Made by a program: the position numbers and the translations under genes | Part shown: one piece after another, positions 8,841-18,325 of the stretch | How positions within the stretch are numbered: position 1 is the stretch's first letter | How the letters are laid out: each line of letters opens with the position of its first letter | Assembly (NCBI GenBank): GCA_965240325.2 | Contig: OZ251229.1 | Span: forward strand, 806,001-870,000 | DNA length: 64,000 nt | From: Rebecca billardiae RCC1528 | Taxonomy: Eukaryota; Haptophyta | Reading direction: 5' to 3' | Notes under the pieces: model-generated | What the model was told of the DNA's origin: nothing | Seen by the model: only the letters and a program-made list of their open reading frames with translations | Database searches by the model: none

Positions 8841-11840
8841 ATGCTAACCATCGTGGAGAGAGCTCGTGCATGCGCACAGTCGCGCAGCCAGGCGGTCATC
8901 AGCCCAGACATGCTCGCCGACCTGGTGCACGCCCTCGAGACCACGCCGCGCGACGATGGGGCCATTGCGATAGCACTTGCGCCGTTTGCCGTGTGGCATG
9001 ACATCGTCGTCGAGGACGCTGACGCAATCGCGCAAGGCGGCTCCGTCGCAGCCCTCGGGCAGATGCTGAATGCATCACGCGAAGCGAGCGTGCGGGCAGC
9101 CGCGGCGACAGCTCTCGGAGCAGTCGGATCGCATCTGGCCGAGAGCGTGTCACAAGCTGGCGTCCTTGCACCTTTGGTCAAGCTGCTGCACCAGCCAGAT
9201 GCGGAAGGCATGCACGCTGCTGCAATCTACACGGTGCGCATCCTCACCCGGACAGAAGCACTCAGCATCGATCTGATCAAGAAGGCTGGCGCCATAACGC
9301 CGCTCGTCGAGCTGCTGCAGGCGAGCGGCGATTCGACGCTGCGCGAGGACGCGGCAGGTGCTCTCACAAACCTCGCTGCCTCTGTCAGGCTGCATGAGCG
9401 GATCGCCAAGGCTGGAGCCATACCGCCGCTCGTCGAGCTGCTGCAGTCGAGCGACGATTCGACGGCGCATGAGCATGCGCTGGGAGCTCTGGCAAACCTC
9501 ACTGCCTCTGTCACGCTGGGTGCGCAGATCGCCAATGCTGGAGCCATACCGCCGCTCATCACGCTGCTGCAGTCGAGCGGCGATTCGACGGTGCACGAGG
9601 ATGCGGCAGGAGCTCTCGCAAATCTCTCTATGTCTGACACGCTGCATGCGCAGATCGCCAAGGCTGGGGCCATGCCGCCGCTCGTCGCGCTGCTGCAGTC
9701 GAGCGGCAATTCGACAACGCATGAGTATGCGCTGAGAGCTCTGGCAAACCTCGCTGCCTCTGACACGCTGCATGCGCAGTTCGCCAAGGCTGGAGCCATA
9801 CCGCCGCTCGTCGAGCTGCTGCAGTCGAGCGACGCTTATTCGACGATGCAGCACGCGGCAGGAGCTCTCGCAAATCTCTCTCTGTCTGACATGCTTCATG
9901 CGCAGATCGCCGATGCTGGGGCCATGCCGCCGCTCGTCGCGCTGCTGCAGTCGAGCGGCAATTCGACGGCGCATGAGCATGCGCTGAGAGCTCTGGCAAA
10001 CCTCGCTGCCTCTGACGCGCTGCATGCGCAGATCGCCGAAGCTGAAGCCATACCGCCGCTCGTCGAGCTGCTGCAGTCGAGCAACGATTCGACGCTGCAT
10101 AAGCACGCGGCAGGAGCTCTCGCAAATCTCTCTCTGTCTGACATGCTTCATGCGCAGATCGCCGATGCTGGGGCCATGCCGCCGCTCGTCGAGCTGCTGC
10201 AGTCGAGCGGCGATTCGACGCTGCATAAGCACGCGGCAGGAGCTCTCGCAAATCTCTCTATGTCTGACATGCTGCATGCGCAGTTCGCCGAGGCTGGGGC
10301 CATGCCGCCGCTCGTCGCGCTGCTGCAGTCGAACGGCAGTTCGACGGCGCATGAGCATGCGCTGAGAGCTCTGGCAAACCTCGCTGCCTCTGACGCGCTG
10401 CATGCGCAGATCGCCGAGGCTGAAGCCATACCGCCGCTCGTCGAGCTGCTGCAGTCGAGCGACGATTCGACGCTGCATAAGCACGCGGCAGGAGCTCTCG
10501 CAAATCTCTCTATGTCTGGCATGCTGCATGCGCAGATCGCCGAGGCTGAAGCCATACCGCCGCTCGTCGAGCTGCTGCGGTCGAGCGACGATTCGACGCT
10601 GCATAAGCACGCTGCAGGAGCTCTCGCAAATCTCTCTATGTCTGACATGCTGCATGCGCAGATCGCCGAGGCTGAAGCCATACCGCCGCTCGTCGAGCTG
10701 CTGCGGTGCAGCACGGATCCGGCAGCTCTGGGGTGCGCAGCACAGCTTCTTTGCAACCTGGCTCGCTCTTGCGCTCTGTGCGCGCCGATCGTGAAGGCTG
10801 GCGCCATCCCTCTACTTGCGTCGCTGGCACTCTGGACCGACGCCGGTGCACGACCACGAAACATGGCTTGCGCAGCGATTTCTGCCATCACCAGATCTGC
10901 GCCTGGCCGCCTAGCACTGGCAAGCAGCGTGCAGGCCGTGGGCGCCCTGCTGCGGCTCGCGCGAGACGATGCAGCAGGCGCTCAAGGCCATAACGTTGGG
11001 ATTCAGGCTGTGCGCGCACTGATGGTAGGCAGCGTGGTAAGCAGCGAGTGTCGTGAGCAGGCGCTGCGCTCAGCTGTCGCGGAGTGCGCGCGGCTGGTGC
11101 AGGAGAACGAGGAGCTGCGCGCCTCGCACGAGCAGCTGCTGTCGCAATCGGCCCTGGTGAGCGAGCCGCCGGCCGCTCGACACGATGTCGTGATCCGCTG
11201 CGCGGACGGCACGCAGCTGGGTGGCAGCCGCGCGCTGCTGATGCACGGCTCCAGCTACTATGCTCGCCAGCTGGGCGGCACTCTGGCGGATGGCAGCCTT
11301 TGCGAGCTGCCGGCGGACGAGGACTTCAGCTCGGCGGTACACGAAGCTCTGCTGCGCCAGCTCCACGCCGGCGGACGTGCAGAGCTGCCCGCGGAGTCAT
11401 CTGTGGTGCTTGAACTTCTGAAGCTCGCGTGCAAGCAGCAGGAAGCGGATACAAACGCGTCGTCGGGCGCCGACGACAAATCGGCACAGGCCTCCAGCGC
11501 GCCCGCCGAGGCGGGCCGCGCGTACGCTGCTGGGCGCGACCTGCTGGGCCACGTGGTGCGTCGGTGCGAGGACGCGGTGTTGGGCATGCTGAACAAGGAA
11601 AACTGCCTCGATATCCTGCAGCATGCGCGCGCGCCGGGCGCAGTCCCGCGGGCGCGGATCAGCGAGGCGGCGCGTGCCCTGGTGCGGGACAACCTCAAGG
11701 ATATCGTGGATCAGGATCGCTGGGGCACATTCGTGCGCGATGCCCCTACCGAGGCTGTCGAGCTGATCACGGCGGTGGCACTGGAGCTCGTTGACTCAGA
11801 GGAGGAGCGCGACTGTGTCAAGCGGCAGCGCAAAACTTGA
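8841..11840 (+). CDS. Armadillo-repeat protein with C-terminal BTB domain
   Basis: Single exon, 999 aa. Residues about 1-110 are a helical lead-in. Residues about 115-680 are tandem 42-residue armadillo repeats with the core AGAIPPLVELLQSS..AAGALANLS; I count 12 canonical units plus degenerate flanking ones. A further helical section and a short coiled coil (CARLVQENEELRASHEQLL) follow. Then comes a BTB/POZ-type domain (about 790-880; VIRCADGTQLGGSRALLM, ARQLGGTLADGS). ARM-BTB proteins are usually substrate adaptors of Cullin-3 ubiquitin ligases or transcription cofactors; the substrate here cannot be told. The C-terminus KRQRKT may be a nuclear signal. The repeats are nearly identical at DNA level, which marks recent amplification. 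Confidence 0.9.
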   Translation: MLTIVERARACAQSRSQAVISPDMLADLVHALETTPRDDGAIAIALAPFAVWHDIVVEDADAIAQGGSVAALGQMLNASREASVRAAAATALGAVGSHLAESVSQAGVLAPLVKLLHQPDAEGMHAAAIYTVRILTRTEALSIDLIKKAGAITPLVELLQASGDSTLREDAAGALTNLAASVRLHERIAKAGAIPPLVELLQSSDDSTAHEHALGALANLTASVTLGAQIANAGAIPPLITLLQSSGDSTVHEDAAGALANLSMSDTLHAQIAKAGAMPPLVALLQSSGNSTTHEYALRALANLAASDTLHAQFAKAGAIPPLVELLQSSDAYSTMQHAAGALANLSLSDMLHAQIADAGAMPPLVALLQSSGNSTAHEHALRALANLAASDALHAQIAEAEAIPPLVELLQSSNDSTLHKHAAGALANLSLSDMLHAQIADAGAMPPLVELLQSSGDSTLHKHAAGALANLSMSDMLHAQFAEAGAMPPLVALLQSNGSSTAHEHALRALANLAASDALHAQIAEAEAIPPLVELLQSSDDSTLHKHAAGALANLSMSGMLHAQIAEAEAIPPLVELLRSSDDSTLHKHAAGALANLSMSDMLHAQIAEAEAIPPLVELLRCSTDPAALGCAAQLLCNLARSCALCAPIVKAGAIPLLASLALWTDAGARPRNMACAAISAITRSAPGRLALASSVQAVGALLRLARDDAAGAQGHNVGIQAVRALMVGSVVSSECREQALRSAVAECARLVQENEELRASHEQLLSQSALVSEPPAARHDVVIRCADGTQLGGSRALLMHGSSYYARQLGGTLADGSLCELPADEDFSSAVHEALLRQLHAGGRAELPAESSVVLELLKLACKQQEADTNASSGADDKSAQASSAPAEAGRAYAAGRDLLGHVVRRCEDAVLGMLNKENCLDILQHARAPGAVPRARISEAARALVRDNLKDIVDQDRWGTFVRDAPTEAVELITAVALELVDSEEERDCVKRQRKT
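9280..10710 (+). repeat. 126-bp tandem repeats encoding armadillo units
   Basis: About 11 units of 126 bp inside the ARM-BTB gene, sharing long identical stretches such as CCGCCGCTCGTCGAGCTGCT. Two alternating sub-types (HEHALRALANLAAS and HKHAAGALANLS) form a larger repeat of about 378 bp that itself appears duplicated between about 9790 and 10430. Confidence 0.85.
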
Positions 11841-11946
11841 TACTTAAGACTTGCTGGCCATTGTCAATGTACGTATCGTAGCAGCTGCTGATGTGCATGT
11901 CATGAGTGATGATGTGTGTCATCTGCTATAGTTCTTGTACAGTATA

Positions 11947-11948
11947 CA

Positions 11949-11981
<33 letters not shown>

Positions 11982-11986
11982 TATGT
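11947..11986. repeat. (AT)n microsatellite
   Basis: Alternating AT interrupted by two ATG triplets, just downstream of the ARM-BTB gene. Confidence 0.95.
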
Positions 11987-12731
11987 AGTGTGTGTCCTTG
12001 ACCTTGCGTACGCAAACAAGTTCTGCCTGGATGCGCGAGCACTTGGCACGAGGGCAGCTGCTGCGAAACCGAGCACGCAGCTGACAGCTGGCCAGAGGGC
12101 TTGGGAGAGGAAATCTGGCAGCTGGCTTGCCCGAGCAGCGTGCGCGTGTCACCGAGATCGAATCTGCGGTAACTTGGATGAGCCTCCTTGATGAGCAGAC
12201 ACTGCTGGCATACTGCAGCTTTGTCACCGTCCAATAAGCATAGCCAAGATGAATATGACCGCTGCCGGCCATTTGTACTCCAGGTACCCCCATCAATGTA
12301 TGATCGATCGGCTGTAGATGAGAAAGCCAATCGATGAGCTGGAATATTGCTGGGCGACCGAGTTCGTCGTCATTGATGCATCATAGAGGCGTGTATCATG
12401 ATGCTTATTATGGCGGGAATGGTGAGCGCGCTTGTGGCCTGGTTGCTCCGCCAGAACGATGAATCGTTTGTATCTGCCATGCTGTAGTCGAGCAGGTGTA
12501 GACTGTAGCGCGCTTCACCAGCGGTCGGGGCCGGCTCAGCTGGAGGCGCGGGGTGCCGAGGCAAGGGGCTGCAGCAAGCGGGCGACGGTGCGTCGAGGTC
12601 GATAATAGCCAATTGGATCGTGGCCCTGTACTGTAGCTTAGTATGACGCAGCGGGCAAAGTCGATCGGCGGGTAGTATGGCCACGTACTTCTTGCCAGCG
12701 GACACAATCGATTCTTGTGCCAATAATAACA

Positions 12732-12739
12732 CCCCCCCC

Positions 12740-12770
<31 letters not shown>

Positions 12771-12776
12771 ATATAC
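12732..12776. repeat. Poly-C run followed by (CA)n
   Basis: Twenty-five consecutive C residues (12732-12756) run into an AC dinucleotide repeat and ATATACTATA. A possible i-motif/G-quadruplex site, and a likely place for length errors in assembly. Confidence 0.9.
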
Positions 12777-12944
12777 TATATTGCTATGATAGTAGTAGTA
12801 TCCATATCCATACTGTAGCAGGTACTGTAGCAGGTACTGTAGCAGTACGTACCGGACTGTTAGTTAGCGTGTAGTGCCCTTGGCCGCCCGCTGACATGGC
12901 GCCATGCAAAACCATCACGACGATCCAGATGGGAATCAGCGTCA

Positions 12945-13098
12945 TACAGTTTACTAGATAAGAATAAGAGACGCACACAGCTCCGCAGGCAGGCGAGATT
13001 GACCCCCATACAGTTTTCAGTACTGTCGCCTGCCTGAGCTGTGTGCGTCTCTTATTCTTGAGTAAACTGTACTAAGAATAAGAGACGCACACACCTCC
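12945..13098. repeat. Dispersed ~50-bp repeat, three copies in head-to-head array
   Basis: Copy 1 (+, 12945-13000), copy 2 (-, about 13025-13070) and a partial copy 3 (+, about 13066-13098) of a repeat with core AATAAGAGACGCACACAGCT and flank CAGGCAGGCGAGATT. Copies 1 and 2 form a snap-back structure. The same repeat recurs at 27679-27750 and 46414-46530. Confidence 0.85.
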
Positions 13099-13106
13099 AT
13101 GCAGTA

Positions 13107-13500
13107 CTGATCCTCAGCGGCCAGGGCGACGACATCCCCAACGGCAAGGGCGACGACTTCCTCTGCGGCCAGGGCGACGACTTCCTCAACGGCAAGGACG
13201 ACGACTTCCTCAACGGCAAGGGCGACTACTCCCTCAACTCGGCAAGGCCACTAGGCCGCGCACACCGGCCCGGGCGACCACATCCACTACCTGCACTACG
13301 GCATCAACTTGAACAGCCTCGGACGACGACGCGGGCAACTACGTGATGACCAAGGCCGACGACGACTGCAAAAACAGCGGCATCCCTGGGCGCCTACTAC
13401 CTCAGTGACCGTGTGATCAGCATCGGTTACGACGACTCCCTCACCCGCGGCCAACGCGCTCCGACATCCTCCATTAACTCCATTCAGCAGTACTTCGACA
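13107..13500 (+). pseudogene. Decayed Gly/Asp-rich repeat coding tract
   Basis: From about 13110 five 24-bp units encode octapeptides of the form G-[QK]-G-D-D-x-L-N (first unit read as GQGDDIPN, later GQGDDFLN). This recalls Ca-binding glycine/aspartate repeats, but with a period of 8 rather than the usual 9 residues. Downstream protein-like fragments (VMTKADDDCKNS, VISIGYDDSLT) lie in other frames and stops intervene. It reads as the relic of a secreted or extracellular repeat protein, but no start, signal peptide or intact frame exists. Family uncertain. Confidence 0.35.
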
Positions 13501-13626
13501 GACGAATCAGGATGAGAGCTGCGCCCTCGTGCCTGTGTCTTTAAATCATAGAATTAGTACGGGGGGGCCATAGTATCAGTGTCGAGTCTGAAACGCACGA
13601 AGCTCCAGACGCCCTGAAGGTGCGCT

Positions 13627-13958
13627 CTCGGGGCGCGCGCGCGTTGGCGGGCGCGGCGTGGTCGGACACGGGCGCGGGGAGGGGAACGCGGACCGGCGTG
13701 ACATCCGCGGAGCCACCGGCAAGCGCGCCGGACAGCGCGCGTGTGCATCCGACCAAATGCCCGATCTCCAGCTGGCGCACAAAATCGCACGCGCATCTGC
13801 GACCTCGGGGCGCGCGGCGTTGGCGGGCGCGGCGTGGTCGGACACGGGCGCGGGGAGGGGAACGCGGACCGGCGTGACATCCGCGGAGCCACCGGCAAGC
13901 GCGCCGGACAGCGCGCGGGTGCATCCGACCAAATGCCCGACCTCCAGCTGGCGCACAA
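13627..13958. repeat. Tandem duplication, 156-bp unit
   Basis: Copies 13627-13782 and 13804-13958 are nearly identical (start CTCGGGGCGCGCG, end CAGCTGGCGCACAA), separated by a 21-bp non-repeated segment. Open frames across both copies repeat the same peptide and match no family I know. Confidence 0.9.
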
Positions 13959-14980
13959 TGCCGTGGTACGGCTCACGTCGTTGGCGGATGCCCTGACATG
14001 CTGAGAGCTAGGGCGAGAAGGGGGCGAATCTTTTTTTTTCGCCCAACCTGGGCGCCGTTTCAAACTTGACAGTTTTTTAGTGTGGCCCCCCTTTTTTTTT
14101 CCCCTTCATAACGGGCTCCGGGTGATCAGACTGGCGGCCGAAGCCTCCAGCCCTACCCTGGCCAGCCCCCAACCAACCACCACCCTCACCCAACCTCAAA
14201 CCACTTGGCCGAGACACCCAGTGCCTTGACACCACTCCACTGTGGACAGCCCGCCTCCAGAGGGGGCAGGGGTATGCCATTGCCAGCAGCATACAAGCCC
14301 AACACTGCAGTGGGGTGGTCCCAGGTACAAGCAGTGCCCTGCCTTGCACTTGCAGTGCGAGATCATCGAGTGTGAGCCTAGTCGGCGGACGGGGCACCCC
14401 CTTATGGCGCCCCAATGTGGGCAGAGGGCCAGCCACTAGCCGATCCCCGCGCGGGGGAGGGCGGGACTGAGAGGACTGTCAGCGAGCCCAGTAGCTGGGC
14501 CTGGGTCTGCCGGGCCACGGCCAGTGAGGCGCCTGTATTTCACTCGTGCTGCTATGGAGGCAAGGGGGGTCATGTCAGACATGTGTGCGACATCGGGCAT
14601 CAAGTCAGGGCGTGGGCCGCTGTAGGACGCAAGCAGAGTGGTGGCGATGGCTAATACGCCTGGGGAGGTGTCGTTTGCGCGCCTCTTCCTGCTGCTTTTT
14701 GCAGGGGGCAGCGTGCTCCGCAGTGAGTGAGTCACTGAGTGAGTCCGCTGCGCAGGCTGAGGCTGAGCCTGCCTGCTAGTCGGTGCTAGGATAGGCACAT
14801 TTGCCTGGCTGGGTGGGCAGTGTCGTTTGGGAGGGGGGCTGTCTTGCTGAGCTTGACTAGGAGGAGGCAGCCTGCGCCTGGGGGCTGCCAGTGGCCTGGC
14901 AGAGCCAGCAGGTGGTATCCATACTTAAAGGCTGTACCGGTTCCGTACGTACTACTATAAATTTGAGCACGACAACGAGA
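13959..14980. other. Intergenic tract with unusual base composition
   Basis: No supported gene. From about 14080 to 14930 CpG is scarce and TpG/CpA abundant compared with both flanks, with G- and C-runs. Homopolymer runs of T and C lie at 14030-14105. A TATA-like ACTACTATAAATT at about 14951, roughly 30 bp before the glycosyltransferase ATG, may be its core promoter. Confidence 0.5.
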
Positions 14981-17900
14981 ATGCGATGGCGGCGGCCGCG
15001 CGCGCTCGTCGGCGCTCTTGTGGTGCTCGTCGTGGTGGTGCTCGCGCTGCAGGGCGCACGCGAGCCGGGCGTGACGACGGCCGCGCGGCTGGCCGCGGCT
15101 ACCGATGCCATGTACGCTGGCGCTCGCGCGCGGGCCTCGGCTGACGCGGCTCGAGCCAACGCGAGCGCCCCGGAGCCGGACACGTTTGACGACGACCCGC
15201 GCTGCGCGCTCGCGTGCGCCGTGACGCACATGACGCTCGACCGCGGGCCGCAGCTCGGCGTGCTCCTGCGCACGTGGCGCGACACCGTCTCGGCCGCGAT
15301 CCTCGTGCGCGACTTTGAGGCGAGCGTCGCGCGGGGCAAGCGCGGCCTGCTCGCGAGCGCGTCGATCCCAGAGCCTCACATGCGCAGGCTGGTGCTCACG
15401 CTCGTCGAGGACATGCGGTACGCGCAGAACGAGCGGTACCCGTCCAACACGCTGCGCAACCTCGCGCTCGCGCGGTGCGACGCGCGCTACGTCCTCATCT
15501 GCGACGTCGACTTTGCCGTCTTCCCGCGCGATGCGCCCGCGCTGCTCGGCGCGCGCGCGCGCGCGCTGGGCGAGCGCACGCCGATCGCACTCGTGCTGCC
15601 GGCGTACGAGCTGCTGCGCGACGCGGAGCACGGTGGCGGACCGAGCACGCGCGAGCGCCTGCGCCGGCTCCACTCCAAGGCCGACCTGCTCGCGCTCCTG
15701 GGCCGGCCGCACGGCGCGAGCGCCTTTGGAGCGAACAGGCACGCGCTCGGCCACGCGGCAACTCGGCACGCGCAGTGGCAGGCGCGAGCGCCGGCGAGCA
15801 CGCTCGCGGCGGGCGGCGCGGCGGGTGCTGGCGCGGCCGCGCCGCCGTACTGCGCGCGCAGCGTGCCCGGCTGGGAGCCCTTCGTCTTCACCCGCCGCTC
15901 GCACGCCCACGCGTTCGACGAGCGCTTTGGCGGGCGCGCGGGCGGCAGGGGCCCGTGGCTGTACGAGGGTGCTGCGCGCGGCTTTGGGTTCTGGGTCTCG
16001 GCCGAGGGGTTCGTCGTGCAGCATCACGGCGAGACGCGGCGCACGGCGAGCGGGCGGCGGGGCGAGGCCGACGCGGGCCACGCCGCAGACGCCCGCGCGC
16101 CGCGCCGCCCCCTCCGGCTGCTGGGCGAGGAGTGCTGGCGCTCGTTTGTCCAGCAGATCGCAATCTCGCGCGGCTACACCCACCCGCTGGCCGTGCGCGA
16201 CGGCGGTGGAGGCGGCGGAGGCGGCGGAGGCGGTGGTCACAGGACCGACGAGAGCGCCGATGCCGATGGCGGCGGTGGGACCGATCGCGAGGGCGTGCCC
16301 GGCACACCCGCCGCGCCTGCAGCGGCGGCGCACGAGGGCGGCGCGGAGGCGTGCGAGACGCAGCTCGAGCAAGAGCGGTCGGCGCCGCGCTTTGTCGTGA
16401 TCGGCGCATCCGTGCCCGCGTGCTCGGAGGCGGAGGCCGACGAGCGTGAGCGCCTCGCGGCACTCGCCATCGGCGGCGCGGCGCAACCGCTGAGCGCGCG
16501 TGCGCGCGCGGCCGTCGACGCCGCCGTCGCAGCGTGCGCGGCGCGCAACGCGCCCGTGGCGGACGCGGCGGAGGTGCGTGGCGTGCGCGCGGCCGCGAGC
16601 GCGGCGGGCGAGGACGTGCGCCGGGCGGTGCGCCACCTGAGCACAACCGTCGCCGGGCGGCGCGCGCCGCGCGGCGCCCTGCCGATCAGTGCGACCGAGG
16701 CCGCGCCGGACGCGGCAGGCGAGGCGGAGGGGCGAGCCTCGGGCGGCGACGGCGTGGCGGCGAGCGGCGGCGCCCGCGGCCGCGCGGAGGGCGCATGCAT
16801 CGTGCTGCCTGAGCACGAGGCCGTGTACATGCAGCTTCGCTCCGCGCACGCGGAGCGCGTGGGCGCGTGGCTCCTGCGCGCGGCGCGCGCGCTCGGCCTC
16901 AGCGCGCACCGCGCGCGCTGCGCGGACGCCCTCGCCACCCAGCCGCTCTTCGCCTCGTTCGCGCTGCTCGCCGAGCCGCTGCCGCGCGCGCTGCACGCGT
17001 ACGCGCGCGCGGCCGAGGCCCGACGGCAGCCCTACCTGCCGCCGCTCCGCTGGTTCGTCGAGCGCACCGTGCCCTACCTCAGCGCCGCCGACGTCGAGCT
17101 GGACTGGGCGCTCAGAGGCGAGGCGCCGAGCGCGGCCGCGCCGGGCGCGGCCGCGCTGCGCGCCGAGACGGCCTTGGACGCTCGGGAATGGTTCCCGCAG
17201 GCGGCGGCGCTGCTCGCGCGCACGCGCGGCGCGGCCGAGGCGCGCGCCGCGCACGGCGTGCGCCTCGGCGAGCCGCCAGCCCGCCTCGCCCGCGTCCCCC
17301 GCCACGCGGCCGCGGACGAGGGCGCGCGCGCCGGCACCGCGCCCGTCCGCGCCGCCAACCTCAGCTGGCCGCTGGTGGTCGACTTTGTGTGCGCCCACGA
17401 CGAGGCGGAGGTGCTGACGGTGCTGGCGCATCTCGACCGGCGCGCAGCGCTCACGCCGCACGCGGCGAGCGCGGCGGCGGCGGCGGAGAGCCCCGCCGCC
17501 GGCGGCGTCTACGCCGGCGTGCTCGAGGCGGCGCCGCCGTCCCTCGCCCGTCACGCGCAGCGCGAGCCCCTCGGCTTCGCCGAGCTCGAGCGCGAGCTGT
17601 GGGCGCAGGTCGCACGGTACGCGCCCGCCGCTTTCGGCGCGGCGGAGCCGGGCGCGGACGGCAGCGGCGCCGTGCCGCCCACGCCTGAGGGCGTGCTCGC
17701 TCGCGTCACGGCGGACGTGAAGCAGCTGATCTGCTGCAAGCACGGCCTGGACGCGGCCATGCTCGCCGAGCTGCGCGGCGCGGCCGCGGCGACGGGTGCG
17801 CAGCCGCCGCCGTGGGCATGTCCGGCCTCGCCCCCGTGCCCGCAGCGCGTGCGCCGGCGGCAGGTGGCCACCGGGTGCGCGACCTCGATCGCCGAGACGG

Positions 17901-18325
17901 CCAACCGCGCGCTCGCCGCCCTGGACTGGTGCCGCATGCCCCCGGGCCTGCGCATGGGCCACTACCTCCGCGTCGCGCAGGCGGGCGACTGCAGCCGCTA
18001 CTTCTTGCACAAGACACGCTGGGCGGACGCGCCCGCCGAGCGGCTCGCGTGCGACGAGGCGACGCGCGTCGGGCCGGGGCGGGCGCAGCTGGGCGAGTTT
18101 GTGCACACGCACTTCCACAGGTGCAGCGAGCAGCTGTGGGCGAAGGCGCCGCCGTTCGTGAGCGCGGAGGCGCGCGCGGCCGCCGACACGGCTGCGCGCG
18201 CGCGCGGCGCCAGCGGCAGCGCGGTCCGCGCAGACGAGGTGGAGACGCTGCACTACCTGTGCGTGCGCAACTTCACGCACTCCGCCACTTTTGCAGAGGC
18301 GATGGCGCAGGCACACGCGCGCTAG
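14981..18325 (+). CDS. LARGE/B4GAT1-like (GT49) type II membrane glycosyltransferase
   Basis: Single exon, 1114 aa; predicted Golgi enzyme. Start chosen at 14981, giving a basic cytosolic end (MRWRRPR) followed directly by a signal-anchor helix (ALVGALVVLVVVVLALQG). Residues about 75-400 carry the GT49 pattern: YPSNTLRNLALARCDARYVL then the metal-binding DVDF at 175-178, GWEPFVFTRRSHAHAFDERF, and GFGFWVSAEGFVVQHHG. Enzymes with this domain transfer glucuronic acid or xylose to matriglycan-type or other glycans; the substrate here is unknown. A Gly/Ala-rich linker (a run of 13 glycines near 410) leads to a second half of about 600 residues with conserved-looking Cys, Trp and His positions (CATSIAETANRALAALDWC, HTHFHRCSEQLW) that I cannot assign. 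The opposite strand is also open over nearly the whole length, an effect of GC content. Confidence 0.78.
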   Translation: MRWRRPRALVGALVVLVVVVLALQGAREPGVTTAARLAAATDAMYAGARARASADAARANASAPEPDTFDDDPRCALACAVTHMTLDRGPQLGVLLRTWRDTVSAAILVRDFEASVARGKRGLLASASIPEPHMRRLVLTLVEDMRYAQNERYPSNTLRNLALARCDARYVLICDVDFAVFPRDAPALLGARARALGERTPIALVLPAYELLRDAEHGGGPSTRERLRRLHSKADLLALLGRPHGASAFGANRHALGHAATRHAQWQARAPASTLAAGGAAGAGAAAPPYCARSVPGWEPFVFTRRSHAHAFDERFGGRAGGRGPWLYEGAARGFGFWVSAEGFVVQHHGETRRTASGRRGEADAGHAADARAPRRPLRLLGEECWRSFVQQIAISRGYTHPLAVRDGGGGGGGGGGGGHRTDESADADGGGGTDREGVPGTPAAPAAAAHEGGAEACETQLEQERSAPRFVVIGASVPACSEAEADERERLAALAIGGAAQPLSARARAAVDAAVAACAARNAPVADAAEVRGVRAAASAAGEDVRRAVRHLSTTVAGRRAPRGALPISATEAAPDAAGEAEGRASGGDGVAASGGARGRAEGACIVLPEHEAVYMQLRSAHAERVGAWLLRAARALGLSAHRARCADALATQPLFASFALLAEPLPRALHAYARAAEARRQPYLPPLRWFVERTVPYLSAADVELDWALRGEAPSAAAPGAAALRAETALDAREWFPQAAALLARTRGAAEARAAHGVRLGEPPARLARVPRHAAADEGARAGTAPVRAANLSWPLVVDFVCAHDEAEVLTVLAHLDRRAALTPHAASAAAAAESPAAGGVYAGVLEAAPPSLARHAQREPLGFAELERELWAQVARYAPAAFGAAEPGADGSGAVPPTPEGVLARVTADVKQLICCKHGLDAAMLAELRGAAAATGAQPPPWACPASPPCPQRVRRRQVATGCATSIAETANRALAALDWCRMPPGLRMGHYLRVAQAGDCSRYFLHKTRWADAPAERLACDEATRVGPGRAQLGEFVHTHFHRCSEQLWAKAPPFVSAEARAAADTAARARGASGSAVRADEVETLHYLCVRNFTHSATFAEAMAQAHAR

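Larger units (their letters stand above)
11841..12944. other. Intergenic, simple-sequence rich
   Basis: No gene seen. It includes the AT microsatellite (11947-11986), the poly-C/CA tract (12732-12776) and a triple GGTACTGTAGCA repeat at about 12819-12850. Short frames in the ATATAT region are spurious. Confidence 0.55.

Noticed and set aside
9150-10655. Long repetitive antisense frame opposite the armadillo repeats
   Set aside because: Only reflects the 126-bp repeats read backwards; no recognisable fold.
12731-13100. CRISPR-like array from repeated units near 12945-13098
   Set aside because: Copies are in opposite orientations, irregularly spaced, and dispersed to other loci; this is eukaryotic repeat DNA.
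13110-13240. Classical nine-residue Ca-binding (RTX-type) repeats
   Set aside because: Period is 8 residues (24 bp), with no secretion signal and no intact frame, so a functional RTX-like protein is not claimed.
13555-14063. Three overlapping minus-strand frames over the tandem duplication
   Set aside because: Each simply repeats the duplicated DNA in a different frame; Arg/Pro-rich with no family.
14786-18316. 1176-codon open frame on the minus strand opposite the GT49 gene
   Set aside because: Arg/Ala/His-rich translation with no domain; a mirror of GC-rich codon use in the real gene on the plus strand.
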